Assembly: GCA_047967505.1 (NCBI GenBank)
Contig: CM106540.1
Source: Dipteris shenzhenensis
Lineage: Eukaryota > Polypodiophyta > Polypodiopsida > Gleicheniales
Length of the DNA: 64,000 nucleotides
Strand: one strand, 5' to 3'
The first letter of the stretch is position 1; the number at the start of each line of letters is the position of its first letter. The position numbers and the translations under genes were made by a program. This document shows positions 38,801 through 51,747 of this stretch, in pieces. Under the pieces are notes generated by a model that was not told where the DNA came from, searched no databases, and saw only the letters and a program-made list of their open reading frames with translations.

Positions 38801-39971
38801 TATATGAGTCAGCCAGAGGGATATGCTGTTAAAGGGAAAGAGCAGCTTGTGTGTAAGCTCAAGAGGAGCTTCTATGGACTCAAGCAGGCGCCAAGAGAAT
38901 GGTACAAGAAGTTTGATGCCTTCATGCAGTCCCAAGGGTATCATAGGTGTGAAACCGATCATTGCTTATACACCAAACGGGCAAAGGATGGCAGTTTGAT
39001 GCTACTCATTCTATATGTGGATGACATGCTTATTGCCAGTAAATCTCAGCATGAGATTAGTGCTTTGAAGAAACAACTGCATAAGTCTTTTGACATGAAA
39101 GACTTGGGTGATGCAAATCATATTCTTGGCATGCGGATTACTCGTGACAGGTCCAAGGGACTTTTGTTTCTGTCACAGAAAGAGTACATTGACAAAGTAC
39201 TTTTGTTTCAAATGGAGGGGGGGAAGTCTATTAGTACCCCGTTGCCTCCACATTTAAAACTCAGCAGTAAAGACAGCCCCAGATCAGATGATGAAAAGGC
39301 TGAAATGGCCAAGGTTCCGTATGCATCTGCAGTTGGATCTTTGATGTATGCCATGGTTGCCACTCGTCTGGATATTGCTTTTGCGGTGGGAGTCATCAGC
39401 AGGTATATGGCAAATCCAAGCAAGAGGCACTGGGAAGCAGTGAAAGGTGTCTTGAGGTATCTCAAGGGTACCAAAGACTGTGCATATGCTATGGTAGGCA
39501 GGATGCATTGGTGCATGGTTTTACAGATTCAGACTATGCAGGGAATGCAGATAACCGGAAGTCTACTACCGGTTATATTTTCACATTTGCAGGAGGTGCT
39601 ATATCATGGGTGTCTCGGTTGCAGAAATGCATTGCACTGTCAACTACTGAAGCTGAATATGTTGCAGCCACTGAGGCTTGCAAGGAAGCAATATGGCTTA
39701 CTCGGCTGGTGGGAGACTTGGGCATTACAGCAGATATGCCGGTTTTGCATTGTGATAGTCAGAGTGCTATCATGTTGGCAAAGAATCCGGTCTTTCATCA
39801 GAAGACCAAGCACATAGATGTGAAATATCATTTCATCAGAGGGAGGTATTGGAAGACAAGCGACTTGAGCTTGTGAAAGTGCATACTGATGATAATCCTG
39901 CAGATTTGCTCACTAAGAGCTTGCCTACTGAGCGGTTTGCACATTGCCGCCACATCATGGGATTAGGATGA
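35864..39971 (+). pseudogene. copia-2 gag-pol, nearly intact
   Basis: ATG at 35,864 (MASGGSDSSILN). TAG at 35,945-35,947 (codon 28) where copia-1 has CAG. Then open for ~1,177 codons through the zinc knuckle (CFYCGKKGHVKSEC), protease (LLDSGASFHVT), integrase (HSRLGHMS, CDHCIFGK, core with LDLVHTDLCEMP and RSDNGGEY) and RT (YVDDMLIAS). A one-base loss near 39,478 breaks the RNase H frame, and two extra bases near 39,841 shift it again; the end HIMGLG stop is at 39,969-39,971. Three lesions relative to copia-1, none at the same site. Confidence 0.93.
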
Positions 39972-40070
39972 GACCATTCAAAATTTATGGTCCTGTATAC
40001 AGTAACTCTATATTGCTGTAATTTTTATTCTTTTCTCCCCTTTAGGCACATTGGCCTTTAGGTGGGAGGT

Positions 40071-40271
40071 TGTTGGGGTAAAGGCACATTGCCACCCCTT
40101 TATTAAAGTTAAGACACCTATGACTGTCTTAAGACAGTCATAGGATAAAACCTAATCCTAATAAAACTAATGAGTTTGTGGTGTGGCTCATCACTTCACA
40201 CCCGCACATTTGGAGTCCTCTCTCTTTCTCACTTTCTCCCTCTTGCTCTTCTTCCCCCTTCGGGCCCTTCA
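40071..40271 (+). repeat. copia-2 3' LTR
   Basis: 201 bp; differs from the 5' LTR at two sites. Carries the full 28-bp palindrome. Confidence 0.94.
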
Positions 40272-40853
40272 GAAGTGTGGGCCAAAGGGCCCTAGTTTTG
40301 TGAGCCCTTAAAGGGCTGTTTTGGGGCAGAGTGGTCGGCCCAAACAGACCAGCCAGTCGGCCCATTTAGGGATGGCTGGTCGGTTAGTTCAAGGGGCCCT
40401 TGGGGCCTATAAAAGGAGAGGCTTGTGGCCTCATTTCTAATCCAGCAGCCAACATTCCAGGAGGCAGAAAGGAGCAGCAGGAAGCCACCCTCTGGACCTA
40501 TATCCAGGAGGTGAGAAGGTGTTTGAAGGGCTGCAGACTTAGCCAGGAAGGGCCTGGACCTTGGCTGTCTTCTAGGGCAGCAAGGTGCTGAGATCATCAT
40601 ACCTTTTGGAGCAGCCATTCACAAGCAGGTTGGAGCAGTGGAACAGGGACCTGTGTGCTGCAGACAAAGCTTGGCAGGGGCTGCCCACCTAGCTTGATTC
40701 ACAGGCAGTAAGGTGGAGAAGAACACACTGGACGGAAAGTCTACAGACGCTGGAGATGGAGCACGCGGGCTCGAGTCTAGAGATAGCCAACAGATAGGAG
40801 AAAGACCTTGTGGTAAGATCAGGGGACCACACCATTGGTGGGACTCTGGATCT

Positions 40854-41626
40854 AAGATCTAGTAAAAAGAGCCTTCCTCTAGCCTAAGCTTAACGTAGAT
40901 GCCGAACTCTATTTTCGAAATTGTCAACGAAGCTAAGCGCTTAAGACGTGGTGGCTTGTTGCATCCTTTGGAGATACCGGAAAAGAAATAGTAGAGTATG
41001 TCTATGGACTTAGTTGTAGGATTCCCAAAGTTGTAGAAATAATGCAATTTGGGTGATCCAGGATCGACTCGGCTCACCAAATTGTCACGGTTCATTCCTA
41101 CAAGAGAGAATATTTCAGCCACGCAGCTTGCTCACCTATTTGTAGAAAAGTTGTTTAGCTTGTGTAACTTACCGGGTGACATAGTCATTGACAGAGATGT
41201 TAAGTTTTCGGATTATTTACAGAGGGTTGTATTAAAAAGATCAATAAAGCGGACTACAAAATGTGTGTACTTGATGGTATTCGAGTATCCAATCTTTCAT
41301 GTCCATAGGTCGAAAGAGAGGAGAGGTTCGGTGCAGCAAATGATCTAGCCTTGCAAGATAAACTTGTACAACTTAAGAATCTAACCACTTACAATCGGAA
41401 TGTCTTATGAATTATAGGGACCGACAACTTAGGAACACACGTGTTCGGTTACATGAAAGGATTGCTTCGAATAGGTTAATACTTGGAAAAGTATACATTT
41501 TTCGAAGCTTGTGTCTCAGTTCTCTACCTAAGGAGGGGCAGAATGGTATGTCCTTACTTGGACATAACGTGGCTAGTGTTACAGAGGTCACATTGACCTA
41601 CAATCATGTATCCTTAACCATACAAT
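40854..41626 (+). pseudogene. Gypsy integrase core remnant
   Basis: Plus-strand pieces in order: AKRLRRGGLLHPLEIPEKK, the position of MDLVVGFP, then DRLTKLSRFIPTRENISATQLAHLF, LPGDIVIDRDVKF with the second catalytic Asp. After that, degraded. Stops and shifts throughout. No LTR attached. It separates the D 3' LTR from its inverted tail. Confidence 0.75.
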
Positions 41627-41836
41627 TGTTAAAAAATACCCAACAGAGGGTACGCACAGTGGAATACTTATAGTAATGCCCAGGAGCTCACACAGTGTGC
41701 GGTGTGGGTGTGGAATCACAAACTTCTTTACTTATGTGCATAAAATAGGTGTGGAGACTCATCAATAGACAATGAACCAGCCAAATAGAGAAACCACCAA
41801 AATATATATTTCTGTCCAAAACTATGGACACAATAC
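41627..41836 (-). repeat. Inverted end of an element D LTR
   Basis: Reverse complement of the last ~210 bp of the D LTR, from TGTTAAAAAATACCC (the LTR end) to CATAGTTTTGGAC and GACACAATA. It corresponds closely to the part missing from the D 3' LTR at 40,853, so an inversion is likely; a separate truncated D copy on the minus strand is the alternative. Confidence 0.8.
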
Positions 41837-42049
41837 CCAACACTAGATTGTTTTGACATTTATACAAGATTCGAACATCTGTATCTCCTACCCTGTAATA
41901 CATGGACTTCAACCTTTTGGAAAAGTAGAGCATTCTGAACAAAAGACTGTAATCTTGCTACCAAGAGAAGCATCTCCAGTTTGCACATATGTTCGAAGAA
42001 ATCATGTTTGGGATAAAGGCATGTGAAAGAGTCATATTGGTCTGATGAG

Positions 42050-43430
42050 TGACTATCACGAGATAGAAACTGCACTATGTGTTGTGTTTTTAGAGGATGA
42101 GTTTGGGCATGTTCCTGGATTCATAAATATATGTGTGTGAATTGGTCTCGATGACGCAAAGTAGATTCACACTACCAATTTTACTTAAGGCATCAGCTAC
42201 CTTGTTCCTAGACCCTTTTGCCATAACGAATCTTCAACCACAGGGCCTTCCTGTCCCTAGATAAGAAGTGTTGTAAAAATATAGAATAGTTATCCAAGTA
42301 AACTACAAAAGGTGAAACTGCACATTGTGTTGTGTTTTCAGAGGAGTTTGGGTTGTTCTTGGATCCATCTATATTTTTTTTCCTGTCGTATTAGTGGACA
42401 TGCACATTTGACCTCATGAAGTTTTCGTCCTTCCTGCAGCTTGCTGATATTGTGATAGATTCTTTCTATCTTAAGTGGCGCATTGCCCTATCAGCTAGAT
42501 TGTCAAGCATTTTTTGCTTAAATGCTTGTTTGGTGAGAGACTAAAATGAATTTGGATAGTCTTCACAAGCATTAGCTGAATGAAGAGAATGTGGACTATC
42601 GATTAGCCTTCTCTTTTAGTGCTATCCTTTGTCACGGTGGCTGATTCTGCCTTTCACCTCCAAGCATTAACAGAAACTTAGTTTGAAGACCTTTGTATAA
42701 GTGGATGCTCAAGTAAAGTATAACAGATTCTTTCTATCTTAAATGGTGCGTTGCCCTATCAGCTAGATTTAGATCTAGATGCTCATTGGGGAGAGACTAA
42801 AATGAAAACATTTAGACTTCACAAGCAGTTGTAGCTTGAATGAAGAGATTTTGGACTACCTTTTGATTAGCCTTCTCCTTTAGTGCTAGCCTTCATCATG
42901 GCTGAGTCTGCCCTTCACCTCCGGAGTGCCGACAGAAACTTAGTACGAAGACTTTGTATAAATGGATGCTCCAGTATGTGTGGGTGTGTGGATTTGTATG
43001 TGTGAGAGCATGTTTTTATACTATGGTCTACACCCACTGTTGGGCGTTGATGACGTCAGTGGGGATGTCATAGTAGCTAGTCCCTGCTATGCATGATGGA
43101 GTTTATGGTTTTCAACCTTGTGAGTGACTATCATGAGATTGAAACTACACTATGTTGTGCTTTTAGAGGATGAGTTTGGGAATGTTCCTGGATTCATCTA
43201 GGTATATGTGTGGATATGTGTACACACCCACCATTGGACACTATGATGTCGGTGGGGATGCCATAGTAACTAATCCTGCTATGCACGATGGACCTTATCG
43301 TTTTCTACCTTGTGAGTGGTAATGAGATTGAAACTGCACACTGTGTTGTGATTTCAGAGGATGAGTTTGGGTTGGGCATGTTTCTGATTCATCTAGATAC
43401 ATTCACAAAAGTAGAAGCATACAGATAATG
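42050..43430. repeat. Dispersed repeat R1, cluster of partial copies
   Basis: The motif GTTGTG.TTTTAGAGGATGAGTTTGGG...GATTCATCTA occurs at about 42,082, 42,330, 43,153 and 43,340; the middle of the unit (TTCTTTCTATCTTAAATGG to GTTTATGGTTTTCAACC) is complete at 42,722-43,115 and partial at 42,460-42,720. Thus at least four partial units follow one another, some with internal deletions. Contains TGACGTCA (about 43,052). Confidence 0.7.
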
Positions 43431-43619
43431 ACTCCACTGATTCAAGATGTGAATAATAGGCTAATAGCATATAGCTCCTTTCAAACCATTGTGTGGGCTG
43501 TGTTTATGGGTAGCATTATCAGGTTTGATACCTATTAAGTGTGGTTTGTGTACATATGTACCTACACTAATGCGTGTAAGGTGGGTCTATGTGGATGATT
43601 TGGGATCAATAATGGCTAG

Positions 43620-43862
<243 letters not shown>

Positions 43863-45094
43863 TATTATCCTCCTGGACGTTTGGGTATGCCACTTGTAAT
43901 TAGAACAGAGTACTAAAAACCATTCTACTATGTTGTCTTTGTATTGCTGCTCTGCTTTTGAAAATTACGGTAGGAGGTTTCAACATGTGATCCACAAATG
44001 AAGAGGGTTACATCTTCTGTGTGCTCACCATGTCCTCAGTTAGGATATCAGCTATCCTTATTGGATATACAGAACATGGTGAGTGGGGTACTCTGGCTGA
44101 TGAAAGTAAAAGAGAGCATAAGTGTACTATGTTATAAGGTCAGACAGGCTTTGCATTTGAAGCTTGACATCTGTGATCATGGGAGGGTTTCAAGGTGCAG
44201 GGTTTTTTATTTTGTCTATAAGAGTTTTGAAGGTAAAACCACTGAGTATTTCTTTTATACCAGAAACTTCCAAAAAATGCTGGCTGCATCCAATTATGAA
44301 ATGTCTTCAATGTGACATCAATGTTGGATTTAATAGTTCTAGTGATGGGGTTGGTGTTAGACTGTGCTTACAAGCACATCATAAAAGTTTCCACACTGAT
44401 TCCTCCTCTTCAAGTAAGCAAAAGGCTTCCAGGGGAACAGGGATGCGGTGTTTCTTTTGTTGCAAAGGATAGGTGTTATGACATAACATAAGCCCAGAAC
44501 GTTGGGCCAGGGCGTCATGTATTGAGTGGACCACCTGTTTTACTGAATGATTTCGAAGAATTCGATATAGCCTTTCTAGATTGCATTGTGCACAGACAGC
44601 ATGGTATTTGAGCTTGTAATTGTTTCACATGCTTGTGAATGATAGGGGAGTTCTAGTGCTTTTGTCCCATATCTTTCTTACAAGTTTTGAGTTTGTATTT
44701 CATACTAAATCTAATTCAATGAATTCCCCTTCTATCTCCTTTCTTTTAATTTCTTCTTGAAAGTTGTCTTTCCTAGTGTGTCTGCTCTTTCTCCCACTCT
44801 GTGTTTGTGTCATTAGCTCGTGTAGTATTCTTCAAGGGTCTATGTGGGTTTAATATTCTATTGTATAGATACAAATTTGTCTTATTTGAGGGTTGTGTGC
44901 TTGAATCTATAGTTTCTAGCATTTACAGGACACTCTGGGTTATACCTTTATGCAAGCAGCTTTTTTTCAAATATCCTACATGTTTAGCAAGATAGTAATA
45001 TGAAGTCAAGCTATTAAAAGGTTGTACTTGGAGGTAGAGTTTACTGATTTTTTAGCTGTTGGTAAAAGCATTTCCAAGACACCTTCTCAGCCAA
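43863..45094 (+). other. E2 3' untranslated and flanking region
   Basis: Follows the stop codon. No canonical AATAAA was noticed in the first few hundred bases, which is common in plants. No further gene recognised. Confidence 0.5.
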
Positions 45095-45720
45095 ATATAG
45101 CTTACGTTGTGTTTTCAAAGGATGAGTTTGGGAATGTTCTTGGATTCATCTAGGTATATGCTTCTGTTGTATTAGGGGACATGCAAATTTCACGTCGTGA
45201 AGTTTTCGTCCAAGTTGCGGCCTGTTGGTATTGCTATAATTCTTTCTATCTTAAATGGTGCGTTGCCCTATCAGCTAGATTTAGATCTAGATGCTCGTTT
45301 GGGAGAGACTAAAATGAAATCCTTTAGACTTCACAAGCAGTTGTAGCTTGAATGAAGAGATTTGGACTATTTTTGATTAGCCTTCTCCTTTAGTGCTAGT
45401 CTTCGTCATGGCTGAGTTTGCCCTTCACCTCCGGAGTGCCGATAGAAACTTAGTACGAAGACTTTGTATAAATGGATGCTCAAGTATGTGTGGGTGTGTG
45501 GATTTGTATGTGTGAGAGCATACTTTTATGCTATGGTATACACCCATTGTTGGGCGTTGATGACGTCAATGGGGATGTCATAGTAGCTAGTCCTTGCTAT
45601 GCGTGATGGAGTTTATGGTTTTCAATCTTATGAGTGACTCGCGAGATTGAAGCTGCACTATGTTGTGTTTTTAAAGGATGAGTTTGGGAAAGTTCCTGGA
45701 TTCATCTAGGTACATGCACA
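45095..45720. repeat. Dispersed repeat R1, copy 3
   Basis: Complete unit 45,105-45,640 followed by the start of a second (45,641-45,720), so head and tail of this copy are ~556-bp direct repeats. Near-identical by eye to copy 1. Contains TGACGTCA near 45,561. Confidence 0.72.
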
Positions 45721-45879
45721 TTGTATAATCATTAGAGGTTATGTATGTATTATCTCATTTCAAGTGGTAAAAACTCTAGCAATTCCAAGTCATGGGATGA
45801 CCACTTTTGTTGTTTGTGTTGTCCATTTTTTCAGAGACTATTTGCATCTGAGTCCTATTTCAATTGATTAATTTATTAC

Positions 45880-46440
45880 TAAGCTTAAAGACACACCCTA
45901 TTGCAGTAGCTACTTTCATTCGTGCCAATTCTTGCTCTTGTTTGGCTCTCGCCTGCGCTCCCTCCTTACTCTCTACTCCCTTCCTTTGCCTCCTTCCTCA
46001 ACCCCCCTTCTCGTAGTCCTCACTCCGCTCCCCTTTCCTCCCTCCTCTCCCTTTGCTGAGCCAGAGCTTCCCTTCTCGTCCCTCCCTCCTCACCCTCTCA
46101 CTTCTCCCACTCCTCTCCCTTCCCCCTACCTTTCGCTCAACGTCTTCTTCCTTCTCTTGGAGAGCCTTAACAACCCCCTTGCCTTGGAGGTGGAGAGGCC
46201 TTCACAGCCCCTCTTGCCTGCACTGAGCACTCTATAGCCCCCCTCCTTTTATGCCCGGGGACCAAGGCAACAGAAACTTTTGGATTCAGAGGCTTTTGGA
46301 AGAAGCCTCTGTTGTGCCACCGTCGTAGACTGTTGCGCCACCTCCATAATCAATCTTACCTTAATTGACCATCGTTGCTCGAGCTTACCTTAATTGACCA
46401 CCGCCCCCTCCCCCCACCCCAAAAAGAAAGAAAAACAGAG
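45880..46440 (+). other. Pyrimidine-rich stretch, unassigned
   Basis: CT-dominated (45,950-46,150 almost free of purines on +), giving a low-complexity Ser/Pro/Leu frame that I do not regard as a gene. Could be the R/U5 part of the LTR-like sequence that follows. Confidence 0.4.
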
Positions 46441-46575
46441 ATTAATTAATAGGGTGAGTTTTTCTCGATGGGGGGTCTTGTTCTCTCTTAGACTTGTTGC
46501 CTCTTCAAATGGGGGGTCCTATTCTCTCTTAGACTTGTTGCCTCTTCAAATTGATGTCTAACATGGTATCAAGCC
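46441..46575 (+). mobile_element. LTR end with primer-binding site, remnant
   Basis: A 41-bp tandem pair (46,470-46,510 and 46,511-46,551; unit GGGGGGTC..TTCTCTCTTAGACTT) ends in ATGTCTAACA, directly followed by TGGTATCAAGCC at 46,564-46,575, the usual order of LTR end and Met-tRNA PBS. No matching second LTR or coding sequence was found. Confidence 0.45.
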
Positions 46576-47820
46576 TTCTTGTAAGGTCCACCCATGCCCA
46601 CGTAGGCGCGTGCACACACACACTTCTCCTTCGGTCGGCCTTGAGAAAACTTGTCATTTACTCATGTCATATAAAAGAATCTTTTGATTGCCCATACACA
46701 ATTGGTAGGAGGGAAGTAGATGAGAATACTAAAGGATTATATAGGTTTGAAAACATGTCCATAATATTGATAAGTAGATTGAAAAATGGAGACACACATA
46801 TACAAATACCCTTTCCCTTGCTTGGCTCCTACGTGAGAAAATGTTTTATTACACCCTTTTAGTGTATGCAAGGTTAATATGCCCTACCATATGATGGTAT
46901 GGGCTTAATTTATAAGATTATGGATAGATAATCTTCACTTTACATTCCTTTGATACTATATATATAAAGAAGAGAAACAATTGAACCCCCATATACATGA
47001 TGCATATTATAAAACAATTAATACAAATTAGTGGGAGAACCCTAGTTGAGGAGACCCTTAGATGTGGTAAATAATTGAAAAGTACAAGAGAAAATCCTTT
47101 ATATCATGGAGTTTTTTTGGAGATATGTTTTATTTGGGATGTACCCTTGAGTAACTAATTCCAAAAAGGGCTTTCATACCCTCGAGGTATATCTAAGGTT
47201 TTACTAGATCTGGTTAGTGTGGACTTGCCTAGTACGAAAAGCCAACTTGTACTTAAGAGGGGAATAATACATGAAATGATAGGTTGGTTTCTCCCTTAAT
47301 AGGGCTCGGCTACTACCTATACATGATGATATGAATCATATATTGGTCCATGAGTAAGATTAGCTAATACTATGTGACTTCGCAAGGACAATTATATATA
47401 GATTATGTATGGCAAAAGAATTTATAATACACTATTTAAAATTTATAATATCCTATTAAGGTTATGCATAATATTTAAACAAATATGGAGACGAAACAAT
47501 AAAGTCTATGTTGTGAGAGACTTCTCCTTGTATCCCGTAGACATTACCTGAGAATGGGGGATAACCTAAGACCTATTGGACCACCATGGGTGCTAGGGAG
47601 GCAAGGACCTTATTTTGAGCTATTCAAATTTAAAAATTCTCAAACATTGTTTAAATAAACACTCTCTTTGAATTTTCCATGCATGGCACGTGAGTAAATA
47701 AAAGTTATTCTTCACGAGACTTATTCCATATTTATGTGTTTGATGGTCATAAAACTTTGCAAATATATTTAAATAATAAGTCCCTTATACTCACAAACAT
47801 TTATAATGATCGGGCATCAT
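46576..47820. other. AT-rich unassigned region
   Basis: Nothing recognised apart from short AT-rich runs. Grades into the satellite. Confidence 0.4.
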
Positions 47821-50345
47821 TTGTGTAGTGGTACATGCACATTTTTGACCATGTGTATTGCAAAAAAATTGTGAATTGGCATGCTCATGGGACATGCACT
47901 TGTTCTAATTTTCAAGCATGCATGCTACACAAGCGTCAAAACAAATGTGCATCAGGTTGCTTACACCATAGGTGTATGTTTTTTATCATCACAAAAATTT
48001 GCAAATACTTTTTAGTGAGTAAGGTTCCTATACTCACAATGATTCATATAGTGGGACATGCACCTTCTCTTGCTTTTGAACATGCATACACTTATACCAT
48101 AGGTGTATATGACTAATGATCAAGAAACTTTGCAGAGACCTTTCAATGAGTAAGGAAATTATACTCTCAAAGAGTCATAATATTCAAACATCATTGGTAT
48201 GGTGGTACATGCACATTTTTCTCACTTTCAAGCACACATTCTACGCTTTGTTAAAAAATCGTGAACCGGCATGCTTATACCATACATGTATATATGGTAG
48301 TCATTAAGAATTGGAAATACCTTTAAATGAGTAACAATAGTTTTATATGGATTGGACATCATTTGTATGGTGGGACATGCACATTTTCTCATGTTATCAT
48401 GCATGATGTATAATTACCAAAAAATTGTGCATCAAGATGCTTATCCCAGACCTTTATATATCCAAAAATCATGACAATTTCGAAAGGTCCTTAAAAAATT
48501 AATTCAATTATATTTACAAATATTCATAATGATTGGACATCATTTGTTTGGTTGGACATGAATATTTTCTTGTTTTGGAGCATACATTTTGTAGATTGTC
48601 CAAAAATTGTGAATCGCCATGCTTATACCATACATGTATGTATGATACGACCATAAAACTTTGCAAAGACATTTCGATGAGTATGAAAATTCTACTTTCA
48701 AATTTTCATAAGGTTTGGACATCACTTTGTATGGTAGGTTATATACACATTTTCTCATTTTTGAACATGCAAGTTGTGTAATTGTAAGAGATTGTGTATC
48801 GGTATGCTTATACCATAGCTATATATTGTAGATGGACATAAAACTTTCTAAGTACCTTTCAACAAGTAACTTACTCATAATTTCAAGATTTCATAAGGAT
48901 CACACATCACTCTATTGTGGGACATTCACATTTCCTAATTTTCAACCATGGATGTTTCATTATAGTCCAAAAATTATGCATCGGTATGCTTATACCATAC
49001 CTCTATGTATCCGATGGTCACAAAAAATTTCAAATAACTTTTCCAATAAATAATTACCTTATACTTGAAACAATTCATAATGACCAAATATTAATTTTAT
49101 TTGGGGACGTGCACATTTTCTCTTTTTCGCCATGGATGATGCATTACTATCAAAAAACTGTCAATTGGTATGCTGATACCACACCTATATGTATCTAATG
49201 TCACAAAAATTTTCAAAGACCTTTCAACAAGTAATTTAATTATATTCATAAAGATTCATAATATTTTGACATCATTTGGTGGGACATGCACATTTTCTCA
49301 ATTTACTTCTGCATTATGTGCAATTGTCAAGAAATCATGAATCGGCATGCTTATAGCATACATGTATGTATGGTATGGTCACAAAACTTTGAAAAGAAAT
49401 TTTAATGAGTAATTTTTTAATACTTGAAAAGTAATATCTGAACTTCACTTTTACAGTGGGACATACACATTTCCTCATTTTCAAATATGCACGATGCATA
49501 ATTGCCAAAAATTGTGCATCGATACGCTTATACCACAGGTGTACATTGTTGATGGTTACATAAATTTATATAGACATTTCAATAAATAAGTACCTTATAC
49601 TTTTAAAGTTTAATAAGGATCTCACATCATTTTTATGGTGGGATATGCACATTCCTCATTTTCAACCATGGATGCATTAAGTCAAAAGACTATGCATCAA
49701 TATGCTTATATCATACCTTTGTATATTCCATGGTCATAAAATTGTGAAAATAATTAGATGAGTGATTGACTTATACTCACAGAGATTGAATTTCAACCAC
49801 ACAATATGTACAGTTGTTGTCAAAAAATCTTGAATTGGCATGCTTATACCATACATGTATGAATGGTATTGCCACAAAACTTTGCAAAGACCTTAGAACG
49901 AGTATGAAATTTATAATTGCAAAGTTTATAATGTATAGACATCATTTGTAGGATGGGACATGCACAATTTCTCATTTTTTAACATGCACAGATTGTAATT
50001 CTAAGGTATTGTGCATCAATATGCTTGTACCATAGATGTATGTTGCCAATGATGTGAAGATTTCTAGAGACACTCAAATGATTAAGACCCTTACACTTTA
50101 AACTTTCATAAGGATATCATATCATTTTTATGGTGAGACATGTAGATTTCCTCATTTTTAACCATGGATGATGCATTACAATAAAAAACTATGGATCGAT
50201 ATGCTTATACAACACTATCTATCCAATGGTCACAAGACTTTGCAAAGACCTTTGAATGAGTAATTATATTATACTCCCAAGTTTTCATAATGATCAAACA
50301 TAATTTTTTGGGTGGGACATGCACATTTCCTCATTTTTGACCAAA
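47821..50345. repeat. Diverged ~180-bp satellite, about 14 monomers
   Basis: The landmark GGTGGGACATGCACATTTTCTCATTTT recurs in variants at about 47,832, 48,056, 48,202, 48,372, 48,556, 48,737, 48,916, 49,103, 49,278, 49,454, 49,636, 49,951, 50,130 and 50,310; typical spacing 170-187 bp. Each monomer also has a CGGCATGCTTATACCATA segment, often with a dyad ACCATACATGTATGGT, and ACTTTGCAAAGACCTTTCAATGAGTAA. Monomers are quite diverged, so this is an old or peripheral array. Confidence 0.85.
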
Positions 50346-50394
50346 GTTTCATAAGGTTCATAAAAATGGTGGAGCTCTTATACTTCCTCAAAAC

Positions 50395-51400
50395 TCATGG
50401 TGGTGCAAGGATTGAAGGGGTGGAAAATGGGGCTCCTTAAAGCACCTTTTTTTCCATGCCTTACTCCTTCTCCCTTGAGGGGACATGGGATGACAACCTT
50501 GGTGAGAAATATAGGGGAGGGAAGGGGAGGGGAGAGGAGAGGAGAGGAGAAAGGGAAAGGGAGGAAGGTAGACAAGGGGACCGAAATAGGGAGAAGTAAG
50601 GGAAAGGGAGAGGAGGGGAGAGGCAATTGCAACTCCGTGGAAAGGGAGGGATGGGAGAGGAGGAAAAAGGGGAGGGAAGGAGACTGGAGGGGGAGGATAG
50701 GAAGCAGGCCATAGGACGGAGGGAAGGGAGAGAAGGGGAGAAGGGAGGGAAGGACAGGGAAGTATAGCAGTGGCCATAGATATCCAGGGAAGGGATAGGA
50801 AGGAAGAGGAGAGAGGAGAGGGGAGGGAGAGTAGTGGAAGGGAGAGACGGGAGGGGAGAGGAGAGGCTAACCCTAACCCTTGTCTCTATTATTTCTATGT
50901 AATGGTGAGATCTCCATTCATTTACTCATTTCATTCTTTGGCAAGAGGAAAGAAGAGAAACCAAGCATTTGTGCAACAAGTGATCATAGAAGTCCACATA
51001 TTTTTAAATTTAATTTATTTATCTTGATTTCTTATTTCTTTTAAATTGGATTAATGTTGACATATAGAGTAAGAAGGGAAGAGAGGGGGAGGAGAGAGAG
51101 TAAGTCACAACCATGAAAGGAAAAAAAAAGGAGAGGGGAGACGGGATGTAAGGGAGGGTGATTTTCTTTCATGGACATGGAAGGAGAAGGGAGCAAAAGG
51201 GGAGATGGGATGTAAAGAGGGGTGGTTTGCTACTACAGTCACATAGGAGAACAAAGGAGGGGGGGAGGGGAGAGTGTAAGGAGAGATTGGATGCCTATGG
51301 GATGTAAGGGGGATGGTTTGCTAAGGCATCCAAGAAGTGGAAGGGAGAGGAGGGGGGGTTTCCATTTTTTGAGTAAAAATCCCTGTGAGCGACGAGCGAC
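50395..51400 (+). repeat. Purine-rich low-complexity tract
   Basis: 50,510-50,870 and 51,070-51,350 are almost pure A/G on the + strand (GGGGAGGGGAGAGGAGAGG type), interrupted by ordinary sequence at 50,880-51,060. Long open frames through it are compositional. Confidence 0.8.
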
Positions 51401-51633
51401 ATGTCAAAGAATATAGCCAAAAACACTGTTCTTGGACCTAAATGTAGTACATCATGTCACTAATATTATTCCAAGGAATATGTATATTTAGTATTTAATT
51501 ATTCAATTTGAGGGAGACTTTCATCGCAATATGTTTAAAACACATGTACCAAACCCAACAATATTGCAAGATAACAAAAATATCAAAGAGCTAGCAGTTA
51601 AAAATGTCAGGGAATCTTTCATTGTTTTATGTT

Positions 51634-51642
<9 letters not shown>

Positions 51643-51703
<61 letters not shown>

Positions 51704-51747
51704 AGGGAGGGGGCGGGAGGGAGGGAGAGAGGGAGGGAGGGAGGGAG

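Larger units (their letters stand above)
34011..40271 (+). mobile_element. copia-2, near-complete Ty1/copia element with TSD GAAGT
   Basis: Same family as copia-1. 5' LTR 34,011-34,211; PBS TGGTATCAGAGCC 34,214-34,226; leader; gag-pol 35,864-39,971; polypurine GGTGGGAGG; 3' LTR 40,071-40,271. GAAGT on both sides (34,006-34,010, 40,272-40,276). The two 201-bp LTRs differ at two positions (about 99% identical), so insertion was recent. It lies within the D 3' LTR, in the sense direction of the E2 gene. Confidence 0.95.
28051..40853 (+). mobile_element. Element D: non-autonomous LTR element, 3' LTR twice interrupted
   Basis: 5' LTR 28,051-29,235 (1,185 bp, TGTTGGAAAGG to TTTTCTAACA); PBS TGGTATCATAGCCC at 29,236; internal domain of only 567 bp; polypurine GAGAGGGGG; 3' LTR in three pieces: 29,803-30,012, 33,828-34,010 and 40,272-40,853. 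Element E and copia-2 sit in the gaps. The last ~218 bp of the 3' LTR are not in place; a matching piece lies inverted at 41,627-41,836. LTRs longer than the interior and no polymerase gene: it must have been mobilised in trans. The PBS suggests a copia-type partner. Confidence 0.87.

Noticed and set aside
45932-46237. 101-codon Pro/Ser/Leu frame
   Set aside because: Pure consequence of CT-rich composition.
47821-50345. CRISPR-like array reading of the satellite
   Set aside because: Repeats are whole diverged ~180-bp monomers without constant repeat and unique spacer pattern, in eukaryotic DNA.
50397-50777. Gly/Arg-rich + frame and Pro/Ser-rich minus frame
   Set aside because: Low-complexity purine tract.
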